DNA of 33,247 nt from Mesorhizobium loti CJ3sym (GTDB lineage Bacteria > Pseudomonadota > Alphaproteobacteria > Rhizobiales > Rhizobiaceae). Positions 8,107-17,173 of this stretch are shown piece by piece. The notes under the pieces were generated by a model that searched no databases, had not been told where the DNA came from, and saw only the letters and a program-made list of their open reading frames with translations. The stretch is taken from contig NZ_AXAL01000044.1 of the NCBI RefSeq assembly GCF_000472785.1, positions 203 through 33,449 on the forward strand. The letters are read 5' to 3'. The number at the start of each line of letters is the position of its first letter. Position 1 is the first letter of the stretch. The translations under genes and the position numbers were made by a program.

Positions 8107-10166
8107 GAAGATCCGGCCCCACCATCTGGAGCGCAAGGCGATCCTGTATGTGCGGCAATCCTCGGCCCATCAGGTTCTGCACAATCGTGAGAGCCGCGCC
8201 CTGCAGTGTGCGATGCGCGATCGCCTGGTGGCACTCGGCTGGTCTTGCATCGAGACGGTCGATGACGATCTCGGCCGCTCTGCCGCAGGCGGCGTCACAC
8301 GTGCCGGATTCGACCGAATGGTAGCCGAAGTCTGCCTCGGCAAGGTCGGTGCGGTCGCGGCGCGGGAAGTATCGGGCTTCGCCCGCAACAGCCGTGACTG
8401 GCAGCAACTCAAAGATGTGCCGCGTCGTCGATACCGTGCTGGTCGATCAGGAGACGGTCTATGCGCCGCGTCAGGGTAATGACCGGCTGCTGCTGGGACT
8501 GAAGGGCAGCCTCAACGAATATGAGCTTGATCTTCTGCGTCAGCGTTCCCTGTCGGCACGCTACGAGAAGGCCCGGCGCGGCGAGCTCATTGTCACGGCC
8601 CCGGTCGGCTTCGTGAAGGTCGGCGACAGGCTTGAGAAGGATCCCGATCGCCGTGTCCAGGACGCCATCATTCTCGTCTTCGACAAGGTGGCCGAACTCG
8701 GCAGCGCCCGGCAGGCCCTGCTCTGGTTCCTCGAGCATGGGCTGGATTTGCCAGCCAAGCGCAACAATGGCGATGTGGTCTGGCGCAGGCCAAGCTATGC
8801 GACCATCCACCGAATGATCGAGAACCCGATCTACGGCGGCGCCTACGCCTATGGTAAGACTCGTGCTGCGTCGGGATATGATGCAACAGCCATTCGCTCG
8901 CGCAGCCGCCGTAAGGCGCGTGATGAATGGCTGGCGCTGATCCCGGGTGCACACGAAGGCTACGTCGGCTGGGAACGGGCGGAAGCGATCCGCAAGATGG
9001 TGAGCGACAACGTACCCACGAGCGGGCATCACGGGGCGCCCAAGCATGGCAACGCTCTGCTCGCCGGCCTTGTCCGCTGCCGGCGCTGTGGACGCAAGCT
9101 GACGGTCCGGTACACAGGGACCAAACATAACATTCCGCGCTATTCGTGTTAGCGGGGCTTGCTCGACAATGGCGAGCCGCGCTGCATCGCATTCGGAGGA
9201 TTGCGCGTCGACGACGCCATCGAGGAAGCTCTTCTGCGGGTTGTCGAGCCGGGAGCGATTACCGCTGCCGTCGAGGCCGAAGCACAAGCGGCCAGTCGCC
9301 GCGATCAGGTTCGTGATGCGCTGGTGCGCGATCTCGAGGCGGCACGCTACAGCGCTGATCGGGCATTCCGGCAGTACGACGCCATCGATCCGCAGAACCG
9401 GCTGGTCGCGGCGGAACTGGAGTTGCGATGGAACCGGGCGCTCACGCGTGTCGGCGAGATAGAGAGCCGGATTGCCGCGCATGATGGCTCGACATTGGAA
9501 CCATCACTTCTGTCGCCAATACACGTCGCCGCGCTCGCCGCCGATCTCAAGACTGTCTGGTCGGCGCCGACGACCGACGCGAGGCTCAAGAAGCGCATCG
9601 TGCGCACCGTCATCCACGAGGTGGTCGCCGATATCGATGAAGAAGCGTCAGATATCGTTCTCCTGATCCATTGGGTTGGCGGCGTCCATACTGAACTGCG
9701 CCTGCCAAAGCGGCGCCGTGGACAGCGCAACAGCACGTCCGGCGATATCATCTCGGCCGTCCGCCAACTGGTGCTCATCGCCAATGATGATCTGATTGCC
9801 GGCATCCTCAACCGCAATGGACTGGTGACCGGCCACGGCAATCGATGGACACGCGAACGGGTCACCGCACACAGGTCGCATCATAAGATCCCTGTCTTCC
9901 GGCCAGCGGCGGACGGCAAAGAGCCATGGCTTAACCTGAACAAGGCGGCGCGCCTTCTCGGCGTAGCACCGAAGACCCTCAGGCTCGCCGCCGAGGCGGG
10001 CGAGATCGAAGGCGTTCATCCTCTGCCGGATGGCCCGTGGATCTTCAGCCGATCAACGCTCGGCGAACCGGCGGCTCAGAGCATCGTTCATCGTGCGCGG
10101 CAGAATCCAAAATACCCCACAAGATCGCATCCCGATCAACAAAACCTATTTACTTCAACGACATAG
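8096..10166 (+). pseudogene. Large serine recombinase, broken by a frameshift and an in-frame amber codon
   Basis: The N-terminal catalytic domain reads KAILYVRQSSAHQVLHNRES (the Ser of the YVRxS motif is the nucleophile), then DDDLGRSAAGG and GAVAAREVSGFARNSRDW. GGAGG lies 8 bases before the ATG at 8096. A frameshift near 8410 moves to the frame with VDTVLVDQETVY, the recombinase domain (NEYELDLLRQRS, IENPIYGGAYAYGK), and the zinc-ribbon region RCRRCGRK. At 9150-9152 an in-frame TAG replaces the residue after RYSC; the same frame then continues RGLLDNGEPRCIAFGG to 10166 (coiled coil and C-terminal part). The full protein would be about 690 residues. Both lesions are within conserved sequence. 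Confidence 0.85.
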
Positions 10167-10193
10167 ACAGATGGGCGTTATGAAACAGGATTT

Positions 10194-10928
10194 AAGTCCC
10201 CCGTCCATTCAGCGATGGCACTGCGGGCGTGATCCAGGCCGAAGAACAGGCTCTCGTTCAGGAGCTCATCGCGCATCCATCCATTGAATGACTCGACATA
10301 GCCGTTCTGCATCGACTTGCCCGGCGCGATGTAGTGCCATTCCACCCGATGATCCTTCGACCAGGCGAGGATGGCGTTCGAGGTGAACTCGGTGCCGTGG
10401 TCGGAGACGATCATACCCGGCTTGCCGCGCTGGGTGATCAGTTCCGTCAGTTCACGCGCCACCCGGCGGCCGGAATCGCCGCCAGGCATTCGAGCGTCAC
10501 GTCGTCGACGATGTTGAGCACGCGGAACCTCCGGCCGCAGGCGAACTGGTCATGCACGAAATCCAGCGACCAGCGTGCATTCGGCTTCGCCTGGACCAGG
10601 ATCGGAGCCCGCGTCCCTACCGCTCGGCGCCTGGAGCGTCGCTTGCGCACGGCCAGTCCTTCTTCGCGGTACAGCCGGTAGATGCGGTTGACCCCAGATG
10701 CCTCGCCCTCGCGCCCGAGCAGGATGAACAGCCGCCGGTAGCCGAAGCGTCGGCGCTAGTTGGCGAGGTCACGCAGCCGACCACGCAGCTCCGTCTCGGG
10801 CGGACGCCGGGACTGGTAGCGGATCATCTTGCGATCAGCGCCCACAAAGGAACAGGCCGGCGCTCCGACAGGCCCATGACGGCCTGCAGATGCGCGACGG
10901 GTTCGCGCTTGGCGGCGGGCCCTACCAT
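10194..10928 (-). pseudogene. IS3 orfB transposase, N-terminal and catalytic piece
   Basis: The minus strand from 10928 reads MVGPAAKREPVAHLQAVMGL, SERRPACSFVGADRKMIRYQ and SRRPPETELRGRLRDLAN. An in-frame TAG at about 10757 follows where Gln or Glu is expected before RRRFGYRRLFILL. The rve core follows: ARWSLDFVHDQF (first Asp), a frameshift at about 10470, GMIVSDHGTEFTSN (second Asp) and ESFNG (Glu). The ORF is therefore inactive even without the insertions. The piece is bordered by IS110 at 10929 and by the serine-recombinase element at 10193. Confidence 0.85.
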
Positions 10929-10993
10929 TAATGGGATGGTCCGCCCCGTCCTCCCGCAGCATCATCTGGGCAGTCACAACAAAGGAGGTTGCA

Positions 10994-12046
10994 ATGTCCC
11001 CACGCAATGCGCCGCGCCCTGCGGCCGTCTCTGGTGGCGATATCGGCAAGAACATCTTCCACGTCGTGGGCTTGGACAGCGACGGCGAGCCGTCCAGCGA
11101 GTTCGCTTCCGACGCGATACGTTGATGAAGTTCTTTGAGCGGGCAGCGCCGGCAATCGTCGGGTTGGAATCGTGCGCTGGATCGCAATGGATCGCCAGGA
11201 GACTTCAGGCACTGAGGCACAAGGGTCGCCTGATCCCAGCGCAGTTCGTGAAGCCATACGTCAAGTCGAACAAGAGCGACATCATCGATGCCGCTGCTAT
11301 CGCCGAAGCAGCCACGCGACCGACGATGCGATTTGCCGCGATCAAGAGCGAGGAGCAATCCGACCTCCAAGCTTTGCATCGGGTGCGCGACCAGATGATC
11401 GGCACGCGAACCCGTCTGATCAACCAGATGCGAGCATTTTGCCTGGAATACGGCATCGCATTGAGACAGGGCGCCGGACTGTTCAAGCTCGACTTGCCAC
11501 TGGTTCTCGATGACCTTTCGAATGACCTCTCGCCGGCAATGCGCAAACTGCTCGTGGACCTGTTCGCAGATCTGCGCCAGTTGGAGCAGCGCATCAACGA
11601 CGTGACGAGGGAGATCGCAGCGATCGCAGACCGAGAAGATGTGGCCCGCCGGCTCATGACGATCCCCGGAATCGGAGCATTGGGAGCCACCGCGCTACTA
11701 GCGGCCGTCGGCACCGGATGCCAGTTCCAGAAGGCTCGCGAGCTGGCCGCATGGCTGGGGCTGGTCCCTCGAGAATACTCGACCGGAGGCAAGCAGAAGC
11801 TACTCGGTATCAGCAACGCGCGGGAACCGCTACGTTCGCAAGCTGCTCGTTCATGGCGCGCGATCATGCTTCCGTCACCTGGATCGAACCCAGGATCGCC
11901 TGGGAAGCTGGCTTGACGGGTTGCAGGGCCGTATGCACCCGAACAAAGCTGTTGTCGCACTTGCCGCCAAGATGGCGCGCATTGTCTGGGTTGTCCTGAC
12001 CAAGCCGGGAGCGCTCTACGAACGCAGGGGCCCTGCTTTCGCCTGA
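10994..12046 (+). pseudogene. IS110/IS1111-family transposase (DEDD), two frameshifts
   Basis: The ATG at 10994 has a perfect AAGGAGG 5 bases upstream. The protein starts MSPRNAPRPAAVSGGDIGKN and keeps the first acidic residue of the RuvC-like DEDD domain (DIGKNIFHVVGLD). A frameshift near 11105 leads to RRDTLMKFFERAAPAIVGLE, KPYVKSNKSDIIDAAAIAEA and the Transposase_20 domain MTIPGIGALGATALLAAVGT and ELAAWLGLVPREYSTGGKQK. An extra C near 11817 shifts the frame again, and the C-terminus continues RYVRKLLVHGARSCFRH to TGA 12044-12046. The long C-terminal GIG and WLGLVP motifs place it in IS110. Two indels make it inactive. Confidence 0.85.
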
Positions 12047-12284
12047 CGCTCCGGCTCGATTGCAAGGCTCGGGAATAGTGATGACGAAACAATGGATCAG
12101 CATGCCGTAAGCCCTGTGCAAAAAAGTGGGCTTCGTGCCCGAACCATTTATTGGGAACGGCGTGCGCGGATCTCATCATGGCCTGGCTGCAACAGCAGCT
12201 CACTCGCGAGAGGCCGGATACATTTATGCAACTGGAATCGTCATCGGCGATGTCGCGAACCCTTGCACGGACGGGCGGACCGTA
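12047..12284 (+). ncRNA. Candidate bridge-RNA region of the IS1111-type element
   Basis: IS110-family elements encode a structured bridge RNA in their longer non-coding end; in the IS1111 group this is downstream of the transposase. Here the 3' non-coding end (about 238 bases) is much longer than the 5' end (65 bases), which fits. Short self-complementary stretches are visible around 12115-12145 (a GTGGGC/GCCC hairpin). The RNA itself is not demonstrated, and the element is inactive. Confidence 0.3.
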
Positions 12285-12382
12285 CATTTTTTGACAGAAG
12301 CTCACGCAGCGCCGAGGCTTCAGGCATCTGGTCTGCGAGCAGCTTCTTCAGCTTGGCATTCTCGTCTTCCAAGGCCTTCAGG
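12285..12382 (-). pseudogene. IS3 orfA, C-terminal piece
   Basis: The minus strand reads LKALEDENAKLKKLLADQMP then EASALRELLSK, the leucine-zipper C-terminus of an IS3-family OrfA. It continues the piece at 15004-15174 once the IS21 element is removed, and CTTCAGG (12376-12382) is one copy of the IS21 target duplication. It stops where IS110 sequence begins. Confidence 0.85.
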
Positions 12383-12453
12383 TGCGCATTTCGCAAAAGC
12401 CGGACAGGGGTTCCGCTAATTCCCGGACAGCGATTTCGCTAATGTCGGGACAG
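12383..12453. repeat. IS21 multiple terminal repeats, left end
   Basis: Three tandem repeats of about 23 bases at 12383-12407, 12408-12430 and 12431-12453, each ending in (C/G)GGACAG. They are the inverted counterparts of the units at the other end and are typical IstA binding sites. Confidence 0.75.
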
Positions 12454-12488
12454 TTTGGCGGCGACGGTCCTCGGGTGCCTTGTTGCAT

Positions 12489-13264
12489 TCATGGATGATT
12501 GATTTCGCCGTTTTCGACGCCGGTCAAGAGGGGCGCGGCCTTTTGCTTTCGCATGCTATCGCCCTGGAGCACGATGCGGTGGGCGTTGTGCACGATCCGG
12601 TCGAGAATGGCGTCGGCGACGGTGGGTCTGCGATCAGGTCATGCCATCTGGCCACCGGGACCTGGGCGGTGATCAGGGTGGATTTGCGGCGATAGCGTTC
12701 CTCGACGATTTCGAACAGATGGAAGCGCTGTTGGTCGGTGAGGGAGTGGGTTCCGAAGTCATCGAGGATGAGCAGTTGCGCGCGGGTGAGCTTGTCAATG
12801 AGGCGTGGGAAGCGGCCATCGAGACGAGCGAGCGCCAAATCCTCGAACAGGCGCGGCACGCGCACATAGAGCACGGAATGATCGAGCCGTGCCGCTTGCC
12901 GGCCGAAGGCGCAGGCCAGCCACGACTTGCCGGTTCCGGTCTGGCCGGTGACGATCAGGTTCTCATGCGCTTTCAGCCATTCGCCCTGGGCGAGCGCCAT
13001 GGTGCCGCGCCGGTCGAGCCCGCGCGGCGCGGCAAAGTCGATGTCCTCGATGCAGGCTTCGGGAAAGCGCAGCCTGGCTGAGGCGAGCCGGTTCCGGACG
13101 CGCTTGTCGGCCCGTATAGCGACCTCGCGGTCGAGCATCAGGCCGAGCCACTCGTCACGGCTGAGCTCGTTGGCGTTGTTCTGTTCGGCCAGCTCGCGCC
13201 AGGCGGTGGCCATGCCGGCCAGACCGAGGGCCTGCATCTGGTCGAGGGTGGGGTTCGTCAGCAT
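12489..13264 (-). pseudogene. istB: IstB, IS21-family AAA+ ATPase helper, frameshifted near the C-terminus
   Basis: Starts at ATG 13264 with AGGAA about 8 bases upstream and 16 bases after the istA stop. Residues 1-60 form the N-terminal helical domain (LDQMQALGLAGMATAWRELA). Walker A GQTGTGKS and Walker B LLILDDFG are intact, and STLITAQVPV holds the sensor region. At about 12636 one base change in frame leads to a nonsense C-terminus; the correct frame reads ADAILDRIVHNAHRIVLQGD and ends GEINHP at 12489. IstB normally assists the transposase in target selection. The lesion removes the last ~45 residues from the frame. Confidence 0.88.
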
Positions 13265-13280
13265 TCTTTCTTCCTTTCCT

Positions 13281-14826
13281 TCACTGGTAATAGGTGGAGC
13301 CGCGGATGTTGGCGTGCTGGGGTGTCGGCTTTGCCGGTTCTGCGGAGCTGGCCCGGTCGAGGCCGGCTTTGAGGATGGCGGTGACGGAGGTGTAGGCGAT
13401 CGCGTTGATCAGCAGCGCCCGCTCGCAGGCGGCATCGAGACGCTCCGGCCCATAGCGCGGCGCCAGCGACAGGATGCCCATGGCCGAGCGGTATCCCTGT
13501 TCCGGATGCGGCCGGTCGCGCATCATGCGCTCGACCAGAATGGCGGCGTTGGGGCCGATCCCGGCCGCCCGGCTGATCAGGCTGGCCGGCGTGGTGTTGG
13601 CGTAGCGCTGATGCGCCTTGGGCATGTGTTCATTGACGGTGACCTGGCCGGAACGCTGCGAGCGACGGACATGGCAGGCGACACGCTGGTGATCGTGGAA
13701 GATCTCGACCACTCGATGAGTAAGCCGCACCTCGACGGTGCGCCCGATCAGCCGGTGCGGCACCGAGTAGAAGGTCTTGTCGACCTCGACATGGTAGTCA
13801 GGATGCACCTTCGCCGACTTCCACTCGGCGTATTCGAACGGTGCTGCCGGCAGCGGTTTCAAGGCAGCCCGCTCGATCTCCTCGAACAGTTCGCGGCGGC
13901 TTTGGCCGACATGGCGCATCGGCCGGTTGTTCAACTCCTCGAGCAGTTCGGCGATCGCCGCGTTGAGCTCGGCGATCGAGAAGAAGGATCGATTCCTCAG
14001 CCGTGCCAGAATCCAGCGCTCGACGATCAGCACCGCGCCCTCGACCTTGGCCTTGTCGCGCGGCTTGCGGCTGCGGGTCGGCAGGATGGTGGTATCGTAG
14101 TGCTCGGCCATGGCGGCAAAGGTCGCGTTCAGCGTCGGCTCGAACCACAGCGCCTTGACGACACCGGCCTTCAGGTTGTCGCACACGATCGCTCTGGTGA
14201 CGCCGCCGAAGAAGGCGAGCGCTCGCACCTGGCCCTCGATCCAGTCCGGCAGCTTTTGGCTAGAGCTGGCAAAGGCGAAGGTCAGATTGGAGGCGCCCAG
14301 CACCGCGACAAAAATCTGCGTCGGGTAAATGGCGCCGGTCGCCGGATCGATCACCGACACCGTCTGCCCGGCATAGTCCGTCTGCATCCGCGCCCGCCGC
14401 ATGCCGGTTGCGGAATGTCGCGCTCGTCCGGCGCTCGAAAGCGGCGAAGTGCTCGCAGAACCAGGTGTAGCCGTAACCGTCGGGATGGGCGGCGCGATAC
14501 TCCTGCCACAACAGCGTCAGCGTCACCCCCTTGCGCTTCAACTCCCTGGCGATCAGCGCAAAGTCCGGTTCGCTCAGGTCTTGCGGCGGACGACCGGCAC
14601 GGCCAAACAGCAGCCGCTCAAGCGTCGCCTCGTCGTGGCCGGGCGGCAGCGGCCAGCATGCCAGCCCGGCCTCCCGCGCCCGCAGCAAATAGGTCGATAC
14701 CGTCGTCTTGCTGACCTTCAGCCGTTCCGACACCTCACGCACCGAAAGACCCTGCTCATGGGTCAGGCGCAAGATCGCTTGGATATCCCTCACGCTCGTT
14801 CGTCTCGCTTGCTTCCGTCTCGGCAT
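13281..14826 (-). pseudogene. istA: IstA, IS21-family DDE transposase, one frameshift
   Basis: The ATG at 14826 follows GAGAGGGG. The N-terminal part has an HTH (GLSVREVSERLKVSKTTVST) and reads to FRNRHAAGA near 14390, where two bases are missing. The frame then shifts to MQTDYAGQTVSVIDPATGA (first catalytic Asp), AIVCDNLKAGVV (second Asp), RDKAKVEGAVL (catalytic Glu) and the C-terminal Mu-transposase-like domain DYHVEVDKTFYSVPHRL. It ends at the TGA at 13281-13283. All catalytic residues remain, but the single frameshift separates the HTH from the catalytic core. Confidence 0.9.
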
Positions 14827-14908
14827 GGCCCCTCTCAACGTCATCGTGAGAGGCCAAACTGCCAGAACGGCGCAGCCGAGAACCGACCGTTAAATCCGCT
14901 CCCGAAAA

Positions 14909-15003
14909 CTGTCCGGGATTTAGCGGAATCGCTGTCCGCGAATTACTGAAATCACTGTCCGGGATTTAGCGAAAAGGGTGTCCGGGAATTACCGAAACAC
15001 GCA
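14909..15003. repeat. IS21 multiple terminal repeats, right end
   Basis: Four tandem repeats at 14909-14931, 14932-14954, 14955-14978 and 14979-15003, each starting (C)TGTCCG and continuing with an AATTA or ATTTAGCG core. The outermost ends in CGCA, matching the inverted TGCG at 12383. Confidence 0.75.
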
Positions 15004-15174
15004 CTTCAGGCGCTTGGCGTCCGACACGTCCATCCCGCCATACTTCGCCTTCCAGTTATACAGCGTCGCCTCGGAGACCCCGTGCTTGCGGGCCAGATCG
15101 CCCGCTTTGCACCGCCTCGTGCTCGCGCAGAGAACCGCGATGATCTGCTCTTCCGTAAACCGCTTTCTCTTCAT
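15004..15174 (-). pseudogene. IS3 orfA, N-terminal HTH piece
   Basis: The minus strand reads MKRKRFTEEQIIAVLCASTR, KAGDLARKHGVSEATLYNWK and YGGMDVSDAKRLK, the HTH_Tnp_1 domain of IS3-family OrfA. In the usual sequence the stretch after IIAVL is slightly different (AVLCASTRRC here), suggesting substitutions. A second in-frame ATG lies at 15189. The gene stops at the IS21 insertion point and resumes at 12382. Confidence 0.88.
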
Positions 15175-15225
15175 CAGTCCGTCCTTCAATCAAGGCCCGG
15201 ACTCTAATCTCAGATGGTGGAAATT

Positions 15226-15240
15226 CTCAGTGGCAGGTCA
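15226..15240 (-). repeat. Terminal inverted repeat of the IS3 element, orfA end
   Basis: Inverted TGACCTGCCACTGA matching 7355-7368; followed by the second copy of CACC at 15241-15244. Confidence 0.85.
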
Positions 15241-15586
15241 CACCGTCGATGAGAAGGTAAGATTGCAACTTCTGCCAGCACCTCTCGCGGCATCGGCTCG
15301 CTGGCCGATCTCCACTGGAGAGATTGAGAAAAAATCGCCAAACGGAGAAGTCGTTGATTGGGAGTCGGCTGCACCAACCGCCGGCTATCTTTGCGGCAGC
15401 CTCCGAGGGGACTGTCGCCTGATAATGGGAGAGTCTCTCGCCGGCCTGCGACGTTTGCAATACCCATTCCAAGCCGTACCAGCTTTTGGCGATAACTCGC
15501 TTGCGATCAGGATAATATTAGCCTGTCACGTGGAGAGGGCTAACAGTCTCAAAGCGGGGGTCGAGATCCGTAGCGAACAGAGTTGA
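15241..15586 (+). pseudogene. 3' part of an ORF interrupted by the IS3 element
   Basis: If the IS3 and one copy of CACC are removed, the ATG at 7316 reads MGSNIWPQLLADT and runs on in frame from 15245 as VDEKVRLQLLPAPLAASARW to the stop at 15584-15586, for 126 residues. The start would overlap the end of the third GTPase-operon ORF. No domain is recognised. The open frame through both flanks supports a real gene, but composition alone cannot prove it. Bases 15587-15891 downstream hold no recognisable gene; they contain the leader of the regulator at 15892. Confidence 0.35.
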
Positions 15587-15891
15587 GGAGCTAACATCTC
15601 ATAGGGTCCTAGGCTATTCGAGCTTAAGACTGCCGGCATTTGCCTAGCGGCTTCCAAAACTTCGCGTCGGACGAACCCTCAGGGCCTCTTGCATCGAAGC
15701 CTCGTATGGGACGGCGACCAGGCTCCCTGGCGGACATCGAACAATCCTTTGGGGGTGGCGTCTGTCCAATCCTAACGAGTTACCCGGGCACAAAGAATGT
15801 ACTCACGATCGTGGCTAAGGCATTCATTTTTGCAACAACTGACCGCACCTCAACCCGCGCGAGGCTCGAAGTGTCGATAAACGAGGCCCTA

Positions 15892-17031
15892 ATGCGAAAC
15901 ATGCAGACGGCATCCTTTAGATGCAACTTCTATCTGCTTCCGGCCTTCTCACTCTATGCTTTTTCCTCTGCGATCGAAGTGCTTACGCTGGCGAATGAAG
16001 CGACCGGGCAAAACGCCTACAGTTGTCAGGTTGTTTCGGGTGACGGACAACCGGTAACGTCGAGCTGCGGCATTACCATAAGTCCGGCGGTGGGTTTGCG
16101 CTCGGAGCGTGACCGCAACCTGCGATCAACTCCAGCTCCCATCGCCATAGTGTGCGGAGGCCGTTCCCTCCCTCGCAATGACAGCAAGTTGGAGGCTTGG
16201 CTCAGAGAGTGCCGCCACCGTCGCGCACGCCTCGTCGGCATAGGCGGCGGAACCTTTGTCCTTGCTCGAGCGGGGGTTGCGGAGGGTCGCCGCTGCGCAG
16301 TGCACTGGGAGCAATTCCCGCTATTTCAGGAGCAATTTCTAAGCGTTATAGCTACACAAGCCGCATTTGAAAGAGACGGTGACCTGTATACCTGCTCTGG
16401 CGGAGACGCATCGTTTGACACATTTCTAGATCTAGTTGGACGCGACCATGGAGTTGCCGTCGTAAATCGCATCTGCGAGAAGGCCGTTGCATGTCGTGTT
16501 CGCTCGGCTGGAGATCGTCAACGCCTCCCCCCAAATTCCCGCATACGTTTCAATCACAAGGCAGTCGTCCAAATCATCGATCAGATGGAGGCACATATCT
16601 GCGACCCCAAATCAATCAATGGATTGGTGGCAGCGATTGGACTTACGCGCCGCCAAGTCGAGCGACTCTTTAAGCGGGAATTAGGACGTACTCCGAGCCG
16701 CTACTACCTAGAACTTCGTCTGGAACGCGCTCAGTTGCTGCTTCGCACCTCGAGGCTATCAGTTATCGAGATAGCGATAGCGTGCGGATTCGTTTCGGCA
16801 TCACATTTCGCGAAAGTTTATCGAATCATGCACGGCTGCGCCCCACATCAAACTCGGTTGTTTTTGCGCGAAGTCGGACAAGATCACCCGTATAATCCGC
16901 TCGTCGGAGGGCAGCTCGGCGAAAAACCGGGGCACATCCCTGCTACTGCTAATCGCCGACTTGGCGACGATATTGCGGAGGTTGCTGCTTGCGCTTCTAG
17001 ACTGAGTTCCAATACTCAGCGCTCATCCTAG
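15892..17031 (+). CDS. GlxA-family transcriptional regulator (DJ-1/PfpI domain plus AraC HTH)
   Basis: An intact protein of 379 residues. Residues 10-180 form a DJ-1/class I glutamine amidotransferase-like domain (FYLLPAFSLYAFSSAIEVLT near the start, LVGIGGGTFVLARAGV in the middle); the nucleophile Cys of the elbow is replaced (GIGGGTF), as is usual for the sensor domain of GlxA regulators. Residues 230-330 are an AraC-type double HTH (INGLVAAIGLTRRQVERLFK and VIEIAIACGFVSASHFAKVY). The ATG at 15892 follows GAGG at 6 bases; the open frame continues upstream to 15640 but lacks a ribosome site there. The ~50-residue C-terminal tail after the HTH is unusual. Such regulators often control uptake and breakdown of quaternary amines or amino acids. 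The target here is unknown. Confidence 0.8.
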   Translation: MRNMQTASFRCNFYLLPAFSLYAFSSAIEVLTLANEATGQNAYSCQVVSGDGQPVTSSCGITISPAVGLRSERDRNLRSTPAPIAIVCGGRSLPRNDSKLEAWLRECRHRRARLVGIGGGTFVLARAGVAEGRRCAVHWEQFPLFQEQFLSVIATQAAFERDGDLYTCSGGDASFDTFLDLVGRDHGVAVVNRICEKAVACRVRSAGDRQRLPPNSRIRFNHKAVVQIIDQMEAHICDPKSINGLVAAIGLTRRQVERLFKRELGRTPSRYYLELRLERAQLLLRTSRLSVIEIAIACGFVSASHFAKVYRIMHGCAPHQTRLFLREVGQDHPYNPLVGGQLGEKPGHIPATANRRLGDDIAEVAACASRLSSNTQRSS

Positions 17032-17173
17032 CGAGATCTCCCCAAGGGCTCTCTGCGAAGCCTCTGAGCACGATTAACTCGAAGGAGTCGCTGTGTTGTG
17101 AGCGGTAACGTGACCGATCAGGATTGTTGCCCATCGGCAGACGAGAAACGCGGCGGCGAATAGGTTGAGGGCG
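17032..17173. other. Short non-coding stretch, nothing recognised
   Basis: Between the regulator stop and the IS66 remnants. Possibly old IS-flanking sequence; no gene, repeat or promoter is supported. Confidence 0.4.

Larger units (their letters stand above)
7552..10193 (+). mobile_element. Serine-recombinase element inserted in IS3 orfB
   Basis: Boundaries are set by where the IS3 orfB sequence stops (7551) and resumes (10194); at most 2 bases (AA) are shared at the junctions and no inverted repeats are visible. This is as expected for large-serine-recombinase transposition rather than DDE transposition. The element carries two small ORFs and a recombinase gene, all on the plus strand. The recombinase is broken, so this copy is no longer mobile by itself. 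Confidence 0.75.
10929..12284 (+). mobile_element. IS110-family element, IS1111 type, inserted between IS3 orfA and orfB
   Basis: IS3 homology stops at ACCAT (10928) and resumes with the T-run and TGACAGAAG at about 12285, leaving a 1356-bp insert without a clear target duplication, as usual for IS110. Subterminal inverted repeats GGTCCGCCC (10939-10947) and GGGCGGACC (about 12273-12281) are present; subterminal repeats are a trait of the IS1111 subgroup. It carries one transposase gene with only about 65 bases before it and about 240 bases after it. Confidence 0.75.
12383..15003 (-). mobile_element. IS21-family element inserted in IS3 orfA
   Basis: A 2621-bp element flanked by the 7-bp direct repeat CTTCAGG (12376-12382 and 15004-15010), within the 4-8 bp range of IS21. 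Ends begin TGCG...TTTCG and close with the inverted match. The ends hold arrays of about 23-bp repeats. It encodes istA and istB on the minus strand, both frameshifted, so this copy is inactive. Confidence 0.9.
7355..15240 (-). mobile_element. IS3-family (IS407-like) element opened by three nested insertions
   Basis: The two ends carry matching terminal repeats starting TGACCTGCCACTGA (7355 and, inverted, 15240) and are flanked by a 4-bp direct repeat CACC (7351-7354 and 15241-15244), the duplication size of IS407-group elements. Between them, on the minus strand, lie orfA start (15174-15004), orfA end (12382-12285), orfB start (10928-10194) and orfB end (7551-7372). They are separated by an IS21, an IS110/IS1111 and a serine-recombinase element. 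Joining the pieces rebuilds an orfA-orfB transposase of about 1.25 kb. It is itself mutated: an amber stop at about 10757 and a frameshift at about 10470. Confidence 0.9.

Noticed and set aside
8409..9482. 357-codon minus-strand frame
   Set aside because: Shadow of the serine recombinase on the plus strand; no motif of its own.
10178..10928. Independent IS3-type integrase gene
   Set aside because: It is a piece of the same element whose ends are at 7355 and 15240; the pieces join without overlap.
10552..10990. N-terminal half of a 454-codon plus-strand frame
   Set aside because: It is antisense to IS3 orfB; only the part from the IS110 gene onward is real.
11205..12305. 366-codon minus-strand frame
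   Set aside because: Antisense to the IS110 transposase.
12927..14714. 595-codon open frame on the plus strand
   Set aside because: It is antisense to istA/istB, which carry clear Walker and DDE motifs; long antisense frames are common in GC-rich DNA.
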